Shown here: positions 1 to 8,896 of the stretch, in pieces
How the letters are laid out: each line of letters starts with the position of its first letter
Position numbering within the stretch: position 1 is the first letter of the stretch
Assembly (NCBI GenBank): GCA_036141575.1
Contig: JAYZXF010000008.1
Coordinates: 1 to 64,000 of the forward strand
Length of the DNA: 64,000 nucleotides
Direction of reading: 5' to 3'
Origin: Pseudomonadota bacterium
GTDB taxonomy: Bacteria; Pseudomonadota; Alphaproteobacteria; UBA2136; JAPKEQ01
Translations under genes and position numbers: made by a program
The notes under the pieces: generated by a model
Told to the model about the DNA's origin: nothing
Databases searched by the model: none
What the model saw: only the letters and a program-made list of their open reading frames with translations

Positions 1-1511
1 GTAATACCGTTTTCAGTACCTGCTACTTTGAAGTCCATGTCACCAAGGTGGTCTTCATCACCAAGGATATCAGAAAGAACAACGTAATCGTCGCCTTCTT
101 TAACAAGACCCATAGCAATACCAGCTACTGGACGCGCCATAGGAACACCTGAGGCCATAAGAGCCATAGATGTACCACATACTGTCGCCATAGAAGATGA
201 ACCGTTAGATTCAGTGATCTCACTTACCACACGCATTGTGTAGTTGAAGTCCTCTTTGCTAGGAAGCATTGGCTCAATCGCACGACGTGCAAGTTTACCG
301 TGACCCGTTTCGCGGCGGCTAGTACCACCCATACGGCCGACTTCACCAACACTGAATGGAGGGAAGTTGTAGTGAAGCATGAAGCGGTCGAAGTATTCGC
401 CGTCCATTGCGTCAATCATTTGCTCATCTTTACCTGTACCAAGTGTAGAAACAACAATGGCCTGTGTTTCACCACGTGTGAATAGGGCACTACCGTGTGC
501 GCGAGGAAGAATATCTACTTCACAAACGATAGGGCGGATATCAGTTGTACCACGGCCATCGATACGTACTTTCTTCTCAAGAACGTCACCGCGTAGAACG
601 TCAGCTTCAAGGTCTTTCACCATACCGGCGATACGTACAGCAGTACCTTCGTCAGTGTCTTCAGTGATGTGCTTCTCTTTAACGGCTGTTTTAATTTCGT
701 CTAGTTTTGCACGGCGGTCTTGCTTTTCTTTCATGCCGTAAGCTTCGATGATGCTTCCGCCAAACTCACCTTTAATGTCATCAGCGATTGATGATAGGTC
801 AGTTTGCTCAGGCATTTCGTAAGGTGCTTTTGCAGCAACTTCAGCAAGTTCAATAATTGCATCAACAACATCTTTACATGCGTTGTGACCTGCAACAACA
901 GCACCAAGCATAACGTCTTCGCTAAGCTCTTTAGCTTCAGACTCAACCATGAGTACACCTTCTTGTGTACCAGCAACTGAAAGTTCCATAGCAGATTCAG
1001 CTTGTTGCTCAGGTGTTGGGTTAATGATGTATTCGCCATCAACGTAACCAACGCGTACGCCACCGATTGGGCCCATGAATGGAGCGCCAGAAAGTGTAAG
1101 GGCAGCAGAGGCAGCGATCATCGCTGGAGATTCTGTACCGTTTACGCCGTCAGATGAAAGAACGGTGACAACAACTTGTGTTTCGTTCTTGAACTCTTTC
1201 GGGAATAGAGGACGAATTGGGCGGTCAATCAGACGAGAAGTTAGTGTTTCAACTTCTGTTGGACGGCCTTCACGACGGAAGAAACCACCAGGGATACGGC
1301 CTGCCGCATAGAATTTTTCTTGATAGTTAACTGTAAGTGGGAAGAAATCCACACCAGCTTTAGGAGCTTTAGCAAAACATGCTGTCGCCATAACAACGGT
1401 ATCACCGTATGTTACTGTCACAGCACCGTCTGCTTGACGGGCAATTTTACCCGTTTCGATGGTCATAGTACGACCGCCGAGATCAAACTCTTTTTTGTAA
1501 ACTGTAAACAT
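1..1511 (-). CDS. pnp: Polyribonucleotide nucleotidyltransferase (PNPase), 3' part outside window
   Basis: Processive 3'-5' phosphorolytic exoribonuclease of mRNA decay. About 503 N-terminal residues lie in the window, read from ATG at 1511 with an AAGGAT ribosome-binding site. Visible landmarks are [14 protein letters not shown] at the start, [11 protein letters not shown] and the [14 protein letters not shown] stretch of the first RNase PH domain, the all-helical linker, and the RGETQAIV and FPPFSVGE blocks of the second RNase PH domain. The KH and S1 domains lie beyond the left edge. rpsO, the usual upstream neighbour, is not present between this start and the next gene. Confidence 0.98.
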   Translation of the reverse strand, partial: MFTVYKKEFDLGGRTMTIETGKIARQADGAVTVTYGDTVVMATACFAKAPKAGVDFFPLTVNYQEKFYAAGRIPGGFFRREGRPTEVETLTSRLIDRPIRPLFPKEFKNETQVVVTVLSSDGVNGTESPAMIAASAALTLSGAPFMGPIGGVRVGYVDGEYIINPTPEQQAESAMELSVAGTQEGVLMVESEAKELSEDVMLGAVVAGHNACKDVVDAIIELAEVAAKAPYEMPEQTDLSSIADDIKGEFGGSIIEAYGMKEKQDRRAKLDEIKTAVKEKHITEDTDEGTAVRIAGMVKDLEADVLRGDVLEKKVRIDGRGTTDIRPIVCEVDILPRAHGSALFTRGETQAIVVSTLGTGKDEQMIDAMDGEYFDRFMLHYNFPPFSVGEVGRMGGTSRRETGHGKLARRAIEPMLPSKEDFNYTMRVVSEITESNGSSSMATVCGTSMALMASGVPMARPVAGIAMGLVKEGDDYVVLSDILGDEDHLGDMDFKVAGTENGI

Positions 1512-1664
1512 GAACTGTTTATCCTTGTTTTGTGCGCTCAGACCCCTTTCGTCTGCGTCATCCTTTGATATTCAGGTGCCTCATCGTCCAAGCACCGAGC
1601 GCGGGGTTATATTTCTGTCTTTTATATTCCATTTGGTTATACCCTGTTTTAGGGGTGTGTACAA

Positions 1665-1695
1665 TAAAAAACAAGCCCCTGGAAGGGCTTGCTTT
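1665..1695 (-). terminator. Rho-independent terminator of the 1709-2152 gene
   Basis: On the minus strand a stem AAGCAAGCCC / GGGGCTTGTTTT with a short loop is followed by T residues, immediately downstream of the membrane-protein gene and before pnp. Confidence 0.8.
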
Positions 1696-1708
1696 AACAT
1701 TTTTTCGA

Positions 1709-2152
1709 TTAGCCATTGATGGGTGTTTTGCTCAGCCAGCGCGGGACCTGTACACCAAAGGAATAGAGGGCAGTGACGAGCCAAACAGTTCCTGTGGTCA
1801 TCCAGCCCATTTGCAGAACTGTTTGCAAGCCTTCACTGAAAGCTAGAAACGTGCAGATGCCAAGCACCATGGTGATAAGTGCTTGCAGCGCCAGGAGGTA
1901 GTTCCATGGATTGAAATCTGTGCCACCACCAATCTTGGTGAGTTCACCGAGGGTATTTCTATCCTTCAGGCCTTGCGCAATATTGCAGACAAAGGCAAGA
2001 AAAATCAGTACGACCCATGCTGTGAACTGCAAAGCTTCAACGGCTTTGACAGGGAAACAGACCGCGGTGATCAGAAAAATGCTGGCCGCAATAGCTGTGG
2101 CGCTCACAGCAATTTTCTGGTTCAAGGTGAGAGAGTTCAGCTGAGACAGCAT
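1709..2152 (-). CDS. Hypothetical four-helix integral membrane protein
   Basis: 147 residues, family not recognised. Four hydrophobic segments can be seen at about residues 13-33, 39-61, 84-107 and 114-133, joined by short polar loops; the loop around residues 64-80 (LKDRNTLGELTKIGGG) is the longest. There is no signal peptide and no Cys/His cluster. It is a single gene with its own downstream terminator, separated from the SdhB-like gene by another terminator, so it is probably monocistronic. Its real status is supported by length, hydrophobic pattern and the flanking terminators; function is unknown. Confidence 0.65.
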   Translation of the reverse strand: MLSQLNSLTLNQKIAVSATAIAASIFLITAVCFPVKAVEALQFTAWVVLIFLAFVCNIAQGLKDRNTLGELTKIGGGTDFNPWNYLLALQALITMVLGICTFLAFSEGLQTVLQMGWMTTGTVWLVTALYSFGVQVPRWLSKTPING

Positions 2153-2219
2153 GATAGTGCTCCGGTATATGGGAAAGTTTCAGATTGTTTGTACATTAAG
2201 GTATGGGGGTGAATATATT

Positions 2220-2250
2220 AAAAAACAAGCCCCGTGAGGGCTTGTTTTTA
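2220..2250 (-). terminator. Rho-independent terminator of the SdhB-like gene
   Basis: Minus-strand AAACAAGCCCTCA / GGGGCTTGTTTTT hairpin with T tail, 17 bases downstream of the stop codon at 2267. It closely resembles the terminator at 1665-1695. Confidence 0.8.
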
Positions 2251-2266
2251 AGGTTTTATCTATGGT

Positions 2267-3616
2267 TTAACCTGCGCCTGGTCCTGTATCTTCTGCGCGT
2301 GTTTCCACATCAATTGGGTTTTTCTCAAGCTCTTTGAAGATGTCACGTACTTCATTTAGACCTTCTGTTTTGTGGTCAAATGGAAGCGGGTTAGGGATTT
2401 TACCTTTACGAACAAGGTTCAATGCATTTCCTGCTTGTTTAATGACGTTATGACGCAGTGTTTTTAGAAGCATAATTGGCTCATTAAGAACGCCCCATGT
2501 TGCAATGTCTTTTTTGAAGGCCATTGCGTGACGTGCACCTGGGTTATTGGTTACACCAGAGCCCATAGCACGTGTTCTAAGTTTTACAATGGCTTCCATT
2601 GGGGCAACGCCTTTCGGGCAGGCATCAACACACATACCGCAGCGCGTGCAATCCCAAATACCATTCTTTTCAGAAAGCTCTTTCAGGCGATCTGTTTTTT
2701 GCCCTTCACGAGGATCAGAAACAAAACGGAAAGCTTTTGCAAGAGCAGCAGGGCCGAGGAAGTCTGGGTTCTCAACCATCGCAGTACAGTCACTGTAGCA
2801 AGCACCACACATGATACAGTTACTCACCATGTTCACTTGCTCAAATGATGTTTTATCAACGTCTGCATTTGTTTCAGAACCTTCTTGAACGAAAGGTGTG
2901 ATGTTGTTTACTTTTTTGTAAAATGGCTGAATATCAACAACGAGATCTTTAAGAACAGGTTGGTTTTTCTGTGCTTCAATTTCAATGACAGCACCGCTTG
3001 CTGGAACGTTCATGTTGCCATCAACGCCGTTTACCATGTCTTTTACTTTTGTCTTACAAGCGAGGCGAGAACGGTTGTTGACGAACATACCACAGCTTCC
3101 GCAAATAGATGCGCGACAAGAACGACGGAATGTGAGAGAGCCATCTTGCTCCCCTTTAATTTTTTCAAGGCCTTGTAGGATTGTTGTTGAGTCATCGTAC
3201 TCAACTTTAAACTCTTCATGGCGTGCTTCAAATACGCCATCAACCTGCTCACCACGCTTAATGCGGAATGTTACAGATTTTGCTTTAGAAGCTTTAGGAG
3301 CAGCCTTTTTCGTGGCAGCTGCCTTCTTAGCTGGGGCTTTTTTCGGTGCAGCTTTTTTAGTTGAAGTTGTTTTCTTAGTCGTAGTTTTAGCTGCTGTCTT
3401 TTTAGGAGCTGCTTTAGTTGCTGTTTTCTTAGCAGGAGTCGCTTTTTTGGCAGGTGCCTTTTTAGCAGCAGGTTTTGCTGCAGGCTTTTTGGCTGCTGTC
3501 GTCTTCTTCGCGGCAGTTGTTTTAGCTGAAGTTGTTTTCTTTGCTACCGTTTTTTTAGCAGTTGTTGTCTTCTTTGCTGCTGTTTTGGTCGCTGTTTTTT
3601 TTGTTTCAGTCGCCAT
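2267..3616 (-). CDS. Succinate dehydrogenase/fumarate reductase iron-sulfur subunit with an N-terminal histone-H1-like tail
   Basis: 449 residues. Residues 1-113 are almost only Lys, Ala, Thr and Pro (repeats such as PAKK, TAAKK), like the C-terminal tail of histone H1 or bacterial AlgP/Hc1 proteins. Residues 114 to about 230 are a [2Fe-2S] ferredoxin domain with Cys167, 172, 175 and 187. Residues 260 to about 345 hold two four-Cys motifs: Cys267/270/273/277 and Cys323/326/329/333. Ordinary SdhB has only three Cys for the last, [3Fe-4S], cluster; the fourth Cys here matches type-E enzymes with HdrB-like membrane subunits. A C-terminal extension of about 100 residues follows. No Met codon exists between residue 1 and about 177, so the tail is part of the gene, although the ribosome-binding site (GGTAG) is weak. 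No sdhA is in the window; a fitting HdrB-type partner is at 14772-15674. Confidence 0.9.
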   Translation of the reverse strand: MATETKKTATKTAAKKTTTAKKTVAKKTTSAKTTAAKKTTAAKKPAAKPAAKKAPAKKATPAKKTATKAAPKKTAAKTTTKKTTSTKKAAPKKAPAKKAAATKKAAPKASKAKSVTFRIKRGEQVDGVFEARHEEFKVEYDDSTTILQGLEKIKGEQDGSLTFRRSCRASICGSCGMFVNNRSRLACKTKVKDMVNGVDGNMNVPASGAVIEIEAQKNQPVLKDLVVDIQPFYKKVNNITPFVQEGSETNADVDKTSFEQVNMVSNCIMCGACYSDCTAMVENPDFLGPAALAKAFRFVSDPREGQKTDRLKELSEKNGIWDCTRCGMCVDACPKGVAPMEAIVKLRTRAMGSGVTNNPGARHAMAFKKDIATWGVLNEPIMLLKTLRHNVIKQAGNALNLVRKGKIPNPLPFDHKTEGLNEVRDIFKELEKNPIDVETRAEDTGPGAG

Positions 3617-3792
3617 ATTTCTACCAGTTTCACTACGTTATTATTATCAAGCTGGATATATCCTAATCTAAAAAAGGGGGCGTGACTAGCATGGTGATTT
3701 CTTTTGCGGGGTGCCTATGGCACAGTTGCACCATTTTTTATTTGAAATGAAACCAAAGTGGTTCTATATTAAGTTTATATCAAGCCTCAAAC

Positions 3793-3823
3793 AAAAAACT
3801 CACCGTGTTGGTGAGTTTTTTGT
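3793..3823 (-). terminator. Terminator of the DUF481 gene
   Basis: ACAAAAAACTCACC / GGTGAGTTTTTTG hairpin with T runs on both strands, between the SdhB-like and DUF481 genes; it lies 20 bases beyond the DUF481 stop codon. Confidence 0.8.
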
Positions 3824-3845
3824 CATTTAAATCCAGTGATTTAAA

Positions 3846-4766
3846 TTAGAAATCGTAAACAACGTTTAGGGTTGTTACGGTATCTAGCTTTTTCGTGCCA
3901 GCAGGAACTTTGTTTGTGTGTTCTGCATGTAGGCTTGCACGTAGAGAAAGCTTTTCTGTCATTTTGTTTGTGAGGGATGTGAGTGATTCTGTCACCACAA
4001 GCTCGTCACCAATTGTGCTTGAAAGGTCTTCACTTAAAGTCAGTGCATCATTGATCTTCCATTTAAATGCAAGAGATGGCTTTGCAACAAGTTCATCTTC
4101 GCGATCTGCACCATTTTGGTTTGGCTGAGAATGGCGTCCACCGACCGCCATTTTACCCTCAAGTGTCATGTCTTCTTCTTTAATGAAGTAACGACCGTAA
4201 CCGACAACTTCGTCAAGGCGCCAGTCATAGCTTGAGAACGGATCGATCACGTAGCTTGCTTGACCAAATACATAGTCAATCTCGCTTAGCTTGCGGCCAA
4301 TTTCACCTTTAAAGCGGTATTCTTCTTCAGTACGCACATCGTCTTCGTGTGTTGTGCGTGCTTCTACACTCCCTTTTTGGAACCATTTTTCACCTTCGCG
4401 GTTACCAGAGATTTTTGCATTCAGGTTACGCTTTTCTGTGTTACCAGATGAAAGTGAAAAACCACCCTCAACACTTCCAGACCAGCCGTCCATAAGTGAG
4501 TTCGGGTAAACTTTTTCTGGGCCTGCAGCAGGTTCGATATCTGCAACAACTTCTGTTTCCACAGCTACTGGCTTTGCCAGTGTTGTGATGAATGCTTCAA
4601 CATCAGAAATGTTTGTTTCAGTTGTAATGCTGTTTTTAACTGTTTCAAAAACGTAGCTGTCGCCTGTGTTGTAAGCAGCTGTTAGGCTGTTTTTGAATGT
4701 ATCAGAAAGTTCTGCTTGCGCCACAGGAGCAATAAGAAGGCTTCCAAGAATGAGTGTTTTTTTCAT
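3846..4766 (-). CDS. DUF481 (YdiY-like) outer-membrane beta-barrel protein
   Basis: 306 residues. Residues 1-18 are a signal peptide ending AQA. Residues 20-90 are a polar, helix-prone periplasmic part; from about residue 95 (WSGSVEGGFSLSSGNTEKRN) alternating strands typical of DUF481 follow, including the family's GNTE block near the first strand, and the chain ends in Tyr-Asp-Phe, the usual barrel-assembly C-terminus. Relatives are called salt-induced outer-membrane proteins, but the substrate is not known. Transcribed alone: a terminator follows, and 102 bases separate it from ggt. Confidence 0.85.
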   Translation of the reverse strand: MKKTLILGSLLIAPVAQAELSDTFKNSLTAAYNTGDSYVFETVKNSITTETNISDVEAFITTLAKPVAVETEVVADIEPAAGPEKVYPNSLMDGWSGSVEGGFSLSSGNTEKRNLNAKISGNREGEKWFQKGSVEARTTHEDDVRTEEEYRFKGEIGRKLSEIDYVFGQASYVIDPFSSYDWRLDEVVGYGRYFIKEEDMTLEGKMAVGGRHSQPNQNGADREDELVAKPSLAFKWKINDALTLSEDLSSTIGDELVVTESLTSLTNKMTEKLSLRASLHAEHTNKVPAGTKKLDTVTTLNVVYDF

Positions 4767-4868
4767 GGGGTTTCCTAAGTTATTTCTTAACGCTCTTCAC
4801 ACATAATAAAGGTATGAGAGTCTTTCACTTTGTTTGAGTGCCAGCGTTTTAAAAAACAAAGCTAGCTT

Positions 4869-6590
4869 TTAATATCCCGCCGCATAGGCATCACCGCGAC
4901 GTGAATCGGCGTAACCATATACGCCAAGAGAGCTTTTTGCAAGTGTCATCGCTGCACCGAAAGGTGGTTTAAGAGCAATGGTATAGCCAAGCTTTCTTAG
5001 AAGGTTTTGTGTGTCTGGGCTAATGCCTTGTTCAATACGCAGTTCATCAGGCATCCATTGGTGGTGGATACGTGGTGCTGCTGTAGCATCTGCGATGTTC
5101 ATGCCATGCTCAAGTACATTCACGAGAACATGAAGAACCGTTGTAATGATACGTGCACCGCCCGGGCTACCTGTTGCCAAAACGGCTTCACCATTTTTGA
5201 AAACAATGACAGGTGTCATTGATGAGAGAGGGCGTTTGCCGGCTTCAATTTTGTTGGCTTCACCACCAATAAGGCCATAAGCATTCGGCACGCCAGCGCG
5301 AGCGCTGAAATCATCCATTTCATTGTTCATAAGGATACCAGTACCTGTAATTACGTGGGCATTTCCGTATGAAAGGTTCAGGGTGTAGGTGTTTGATACA
5401 ATAGAGCCATCTTCATCCATAATGGTGAAGTGTGTGGTTTGTGGACTTTCTTCTGGAACACTAAACAGATCACCAGGAGAGATATTACGTGACGGTGTTG
5501 CGCTGTTTGGTGAGATAGATTCTGCAATACGGCGGCCGTAAATTTTAGCTGTGATTTTATCAATTGGCATGCTTACAAAATCAGGGTCTCCAAGGTATTT
5601 ACTTCTATCTGCGTAAGCGCGCTTCATGGCTTCAGCCATAATGTGGATAGTTGCGGCACTATTATGCCCTTTGGTTTTGAGGTCAAAGTTTTCAAGGGTG
5701 TTGAGCATTTGAATAATATGTACACCGCCACTACTTGGAGGAGGCATAGCAGCAATTTGGTAACCGCGGTAACGACCCACAAGAGGGTCTCTGTAAACTG
5801 GTTTGTAGTTCTGCAGGTCTTCTCTGGTAATGATGCCGCCATGGGTATGCATATCATTTACAATAGATTCTGCAATAGGGCCTGTATAGAAAGCGTCTTT
5901 ACCGTAAATTGAAATAAGTTTTAGACTGTTGGCCAAATCGAGCTGAACAAGCGTTTCACCTGGTGCATATGGGCGCCCACCTGTCTTAAAGAATGTACGA
6001 GCTGTCTCTGGATTTTTTTGCAGGCGCTTACGGTGATCCCAAAGAGAGAGGGCGAGAGATTCAGAAACAGGGAAGCCTTCTTCTGCAAGTTTAATGGCAG
6101 GTGCCATGACCTCTTCACGGGTCAGGCGGCCGTATTTTTCTTGTAAGTTAAGTAGACCTGAAACCGTTCCTGGAACTCCTGTGCCAAGGAGGCTATGAAG
6201 AGATTTTTTGGAGTCAACTGTACCGTCTCTGCGTTGGTACATATTTTCAGTTGAGCGAGACGGCGCCACTTCACGGTAGTCGAGGGCTTTAATGTCTTTT
6301 GCCTGTGCGTCATAATAAAGGGCAAAACCTCCACCGCCAAGATTACCTGCACGTGGTAGTGTTACGGCAAGGGCAAACCCAACTGCGGCAGCAGCATCTG
6401 CGGCATTACCGCCTTGCTTTAAAATCTGCACCCCAACTTCAGAAGCGTTTTTCTCAGCAGTCACCACCATGGCCTTGTGGCCAAAGGTTGGTTTTTGAAT
6501 CGACATGTCGTCATTAAAAGAAACACCTTGCGCAAGGCTAGATTCAATAAGCATAACGACAGCTAGAAGTGTAAAAAATAAATGTCTCAT
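4869..6590 (-). CDS. ggt: Gamma-glutamyltransferase (glutathione hydrolase) precursor
   Basis: 573 residues, full length for the family. An N-terminal signal peptide (about 1-20, ending LAQG) predicts periplasmic location. The proenzyme cleaves itself before Thr386 in QTTHFT, the catalytic nucleophile of the small subunit; Arg106 in DYREVAP matches the gamma-glutamate-binding Arg, and MNNEMDDFS and GSPGGARII are the expected substrate-pocket motifs. It hydrolyses glutathione and other gamma-glutamyl peptides to supply Glu and Cys-Gly. Its nearest neighbour upstream is the peptide-transporter gene yejA, but the terminator at 6619-6649 separates them. Confidence 0.97.
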   Translation of the reverse strand: MRHLFFTLLAVVMLIESSLAQGVSFNDDMSIQKPTFGHKAMVVTAEKNASEVGVQILKQGGNAADAAAAVGFALAVTLPRAGNLGGGGFALYYDAQAKDIKALDYREVAPSRSTENMYQRRDGTVDSKKSLHSLLGTGVPGTVSGLLNLQEKYGRLTREEVMAPAIKLAEEGFPVSESLALSLWDHRKRLQKNPETARTFFKTGGRPYAPGETLVQLDLANSLKLISIYGKDAFYTGPIAESIVNDMHTHGGIITREDLQNYKPVYRDPLVGRYRGYQIAAMPPPSSGGVHIIQMLNTLENFDLKTKGHNSAATIHIMAEAMKRAYADRSKYLGDPDFVSMPIDKITAKIYGRRIAESISPNSATPSRNISPGDLFSVPEESPQTTHFTIMDEDGSIVSNTYTLNLSYGNAHVITGTGILMNNEMDDFSARAGVPNAYGLIGGEANKIEAGKRPLSSMTPVIVFKNGEAVLATGSPGGARIITTVLHVLVNVLEHGMNIADATAAPRIHHQWMPDELRIEQGISPDTQNLLRKLGYTIALKPPFGAAMTLAKSSLGVYGYADSRRGDAYAAGY

Positions 6591-6618
6591 GAGGTCATCA
6601 TACCCTGAAAAGCGAGAA

Positions 6619-6649
6619 GAAAAAAGGCCACCTTTCGGCAGCCTTTTTA
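6619..6649 (-). terminator. Terminator downstream of yejA
   Basis: Minus-strand stem AAGGCTGCC-gaaa-GGTGGCCTT (nine pairs including two G-U) followed by TTTTTT, seven bases after the yejA stop. Confidence 0.85.
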
Positions 6650-6655
6650 AATCGT

Positions 6656-8761
6656 TTATTCTTCAATACGTGTCCAACTACGAACCGTGAAGAAGAGGGC
6701 AAGCATAATGCCTGAGAACGCTAGCCAGAATGTCCAGCTAAACTCCACAGGGGCAATCAGCTGAATCTCTTGAGATGTGTCATTCCCCAGATAAGGGAAC
6801 GTTTCAAGAGGGCTGCTTTGCATAGCTTCAGCAACATTTTTAGCACGATCTTCATCATGCCACCATGTCATGTAGCTTGAACCACCAACCACATACGGAC
6901 GCTCACCAGTTTCTGTTAGGGGATAACCAAACTTATTCCAGAAAGCGATGCGGTCAACCGTAATTCCCCACTGCGGGATGGCGTAGGAGCCACTTTGCAG
7001 GAGACGGTCGAGCATGCGGACATTTGCCGTTAGCTCTTCGCGAGTTTGTGAGGCCACAACACGGTCCAGCATTTCATCAATAGCAGGGTTTTGAACCGCC
7101 ATGAAGTTGCCGCTGTTTTCAGTATTTGCTGCACGGGTAGACCAAGAGTTATACTGCTCAGGGCCAGGGTTGCTTGAGGCACGGTAGCTCATGACGATCA
7201 TGTCAAATTCGCCACCATACACACGACGGCCATATTGCGCAGAGTCAATTTGAGTGACGTGAAGTTCAATACCGACAGCTTCCATAAGGTTTTGAACATG
7301 AAGTCCAATACGGACAAATGCAGGACTTACAATCAGCAGTTCAATGCTAAGTTGCTCGCCGTTTGCATCACGCAGAGCGCCGTCCGAGTATGTGTAGCCA
7401 GCTTCTTCAAGCAGGGCAAAAACCACCTCTTGGCGTTCAGCTTCACTCATTGTATCGATGTTGACCGGGTTGCAAAGTTCCCCGTAAGCCGCATCGTTCA
7501 CAGCGTCAGATCCGTGTGCTTCACGCAGTTCATCCAGCAGCAGCTTTTCAGCATCTGAAGGTGCGCCTTCGGCCATCATTGGCGAGTTGCCAAAGTAAGA
7601 GCACTTACGCTCGTACTGGCCGTAGAAGAAGCTGCGGTTCATCTGGTCAAAGTTCATCATGTACTGCATGGCCTGACGAAGCTTCAAATTTTGGAAGCGT
7701 TCTTGGCGCAGGTTAAAGATGAACCCTTGCATGCCTTCAACCTGATAGGTCTCAATGCGTTCCTTGAGGATTTGCAAGTTGTCAAAGCGTTCGCCTTCGT
7801 ACTTTTCAGCCCAGTTCTGTGCTTTGTTCTCAAGGCGAACATCGTACACACCATTCATAAACATGGCTTGCAGGATGTCAGCATCTGAGAAGTAGTCAAA
7901 GCGCAGAGCATCAAAGTTGAACATGCCGCGGTTGACGGGCAGGTTTTGACCCCAGTAGTCACGGACACGCTCATAGGTCACATAGTTCCCCATGGCGAAA
8001 TCATAAACAACATCACCCGTATTGGCGTTGGTGCCTTTCACGCGAACGCGATAGGGGCCGCTACCAATGGGAGGGGTAGAAACAGGTCGAGACAGATCAC
8101 GTCCGTCACAGGCCTCTTCATAATCCTCTGCGTTGGGGTCACCTTTAGCAACGCACGCTTCCCAATAGTGAGAAGGCAGAATGCCTTGGGTACCAACGCT
8201 GATTGGCATTTCACGAGCCGAGCCTTCTTTGAAGGTGAACTTGACGGTGCGTTCATCAATCTCTTCGATCGAATCAATGGCGCCGTAGTAGCTCGCATAT
8301 CCCGGAGGGGCATGGCTTGAAAGCAGGTAGTTGAACGTAAACACAACGTCATGTGCGGTTACGGGTTCGCCATCATGCCAGCGGGCTTCTTCGCGAATCT
8401 CATAGATCACGAAAGAGCGGTCTTCTGCAATCTTCATACGTGACGCCAGAAGGCCGTAACCTGTCATGGATTCGTCGCTTGAGGTGCGCAGGAGGCTGTC
8501 ATAAAGCAGGCCAATACCAGCAGCTGCACTGTCACGGGTGTTTGAAAACGAGTTAAACGTTTCAAATGTACCTTGCACACCTTGGCGCAAAATACCACCG
8601 CGTGGTGCGTTGGGGTTTACGTAATCAAAGTGGGTGAAACCCTCTTCGTATTTGATATCGCCATACAGAGAGAGGGCGTGTTGCCATGGCAAAGTCTCAT
8701 CAGCAGCTGCACTGAGTGCAGTGACTGAGAGGGCCAAGGCCGTAAGAGTCGTTTTGAGCAT
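6656..8761 (-). CDS. yejA: Periplasmic oligopeptide-binding protein, YejA type, with C-terminal membrane helix
   Basis: Family 5 extracellular solute-binding protein of a peptide ABC transporter. The start at 8761 is chosen because AGGAG lies seven bases before it and the protein then opens with a signal peptide (MLKTTLTALALSVTALSAAA); an in-frame ATG at 8893 would add 44 residues without signal character. The 701-residue product shows the SBP_bac_5 blocks WHDGEPVTAHDVVFTFNYL and the typical YejA HFDYVNPNAPRGG opening. Unusually it ends in a hydrophobic segment (about residues 676-695) and a short basic tail, so it may stay membrane-tethered at both maturation stages. The coding sequence is visibly richer in G+C than ggt or leuC. 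It is last of the yej genes and has its own promoter. Confidence 0.93.
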   Translation of the reverse strand: MLKTTLTALALSVTALSAAADETLPWQHALSLYGDIKYEEGFTHFDYVNPNAPRGGILRQGVQGTFETFNSFSNTRDSAAAGIGLLYDSLLRTSSDESMTGYGLLASRMKIAEDRSFVIYEIREEARWHDGEPVTAHDVVFTFNYLLSSHAPPGYASYYGAIDSIEEIDERTVKFTFKEGSAREMPISVGTQGILPSHYWEACVAKGDPNAEDYEEACDGRDLSRPVSTPPIGSGPYRVRVKGTNANTGDVVYDFAMGNYVTYERVRDYWGQNLPVNRGMFNFDALRFDYFSDADILQAMFMNGVYDVRLENKAQNWAEKYEGERFDNLQILKERIETYQVEGMQGFIFNLRQERFQNLKLRQAMQYMMNFDQMNRSFFYGQYERKCSYFGNSPMMAEGAPSDAEKLLLDELREAHGSDAVNDAAYGELCNPVNIDTMSEAERQEVVFALLEEAGYTYSDGALRDANGEQLSIELLIVSPAFVRIGLHVQNLMEAVGIELHVTQIDSAQYGRRVYGGEFDMIVMSYRASSNPGPEQYNSWSTRAANTENSGNFMAVQNPAIDEMLDRVVASQTREELTANVRMLDRLLQSGSYAIPQWGITVDRIAFWNKFGYPLTETGERPYVVGGSSYMTWWHDEDRAKNVAEAMQSSPLETFPYLGNDTSQEIQLIAPVEFSWTFWLAFSGIMLALFFTVRSWTRIEE

Positions 8762-8811
8762 AGGAATAGCTCCTAGAGAAAAACGGTGAAACAGAGTTCT
8801 ATAATTCATCA

Positions 8812-8841
8812 ATTCTACCATGGTTGTATACCGTATGTAAA
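8812..8841 (-). promoter_or_regulatory. Predicted yejA promoter with GTATAC in the spacer
   Basis: Minus strand: -35 TTTACA (8836-8841), 18-base spacer, -10 TAGAAT (8812-8817). The spacer contains GTATAC (8826-8831), the core word of the palindromes at 12908-12927 and 18023-18053, so a repressor could bind across the promoter. Confidence 0.5.
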
Positions 8842-8855
8842 CATTTCTTTCATAA

Positions 8856-8890
8856 ACAAAAAATCCTCCCCCCGTATGCGGGGAGAGGAT
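8856..8890 (-). terminator. Strong terminator between yejB and yejA
   Basis: Minus strand: 12-pair stem (ATCCTC, a G-U pair, CCCCG) with tetraloop CATA, then TTTTTTG. It follows the yejB stop codon by seven bases and separates yejFEB from yejA. Confidence 0.85.
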
Positions 8891-8896
8891 CATTTT

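Noticed and set aside
2985-3671. 228-codon plus-strand frame with a very hydrophobic Phe/Val/Leu/Ala-rich product
   Set aside because: It is the antisense reading of the Lys/Ala-rich tail and iron-sulfur domain of the SdhB-like gene; the hydrophobic pattern is a by-product of AAA/GCT codons. No ribosome-binding site.
8762-8893. Longer yejA start at 8893
   Set aside because: It would bury the signal peptide behind 44 residues and include the predicted promoter; the ATG at 8761 has AGGAG.
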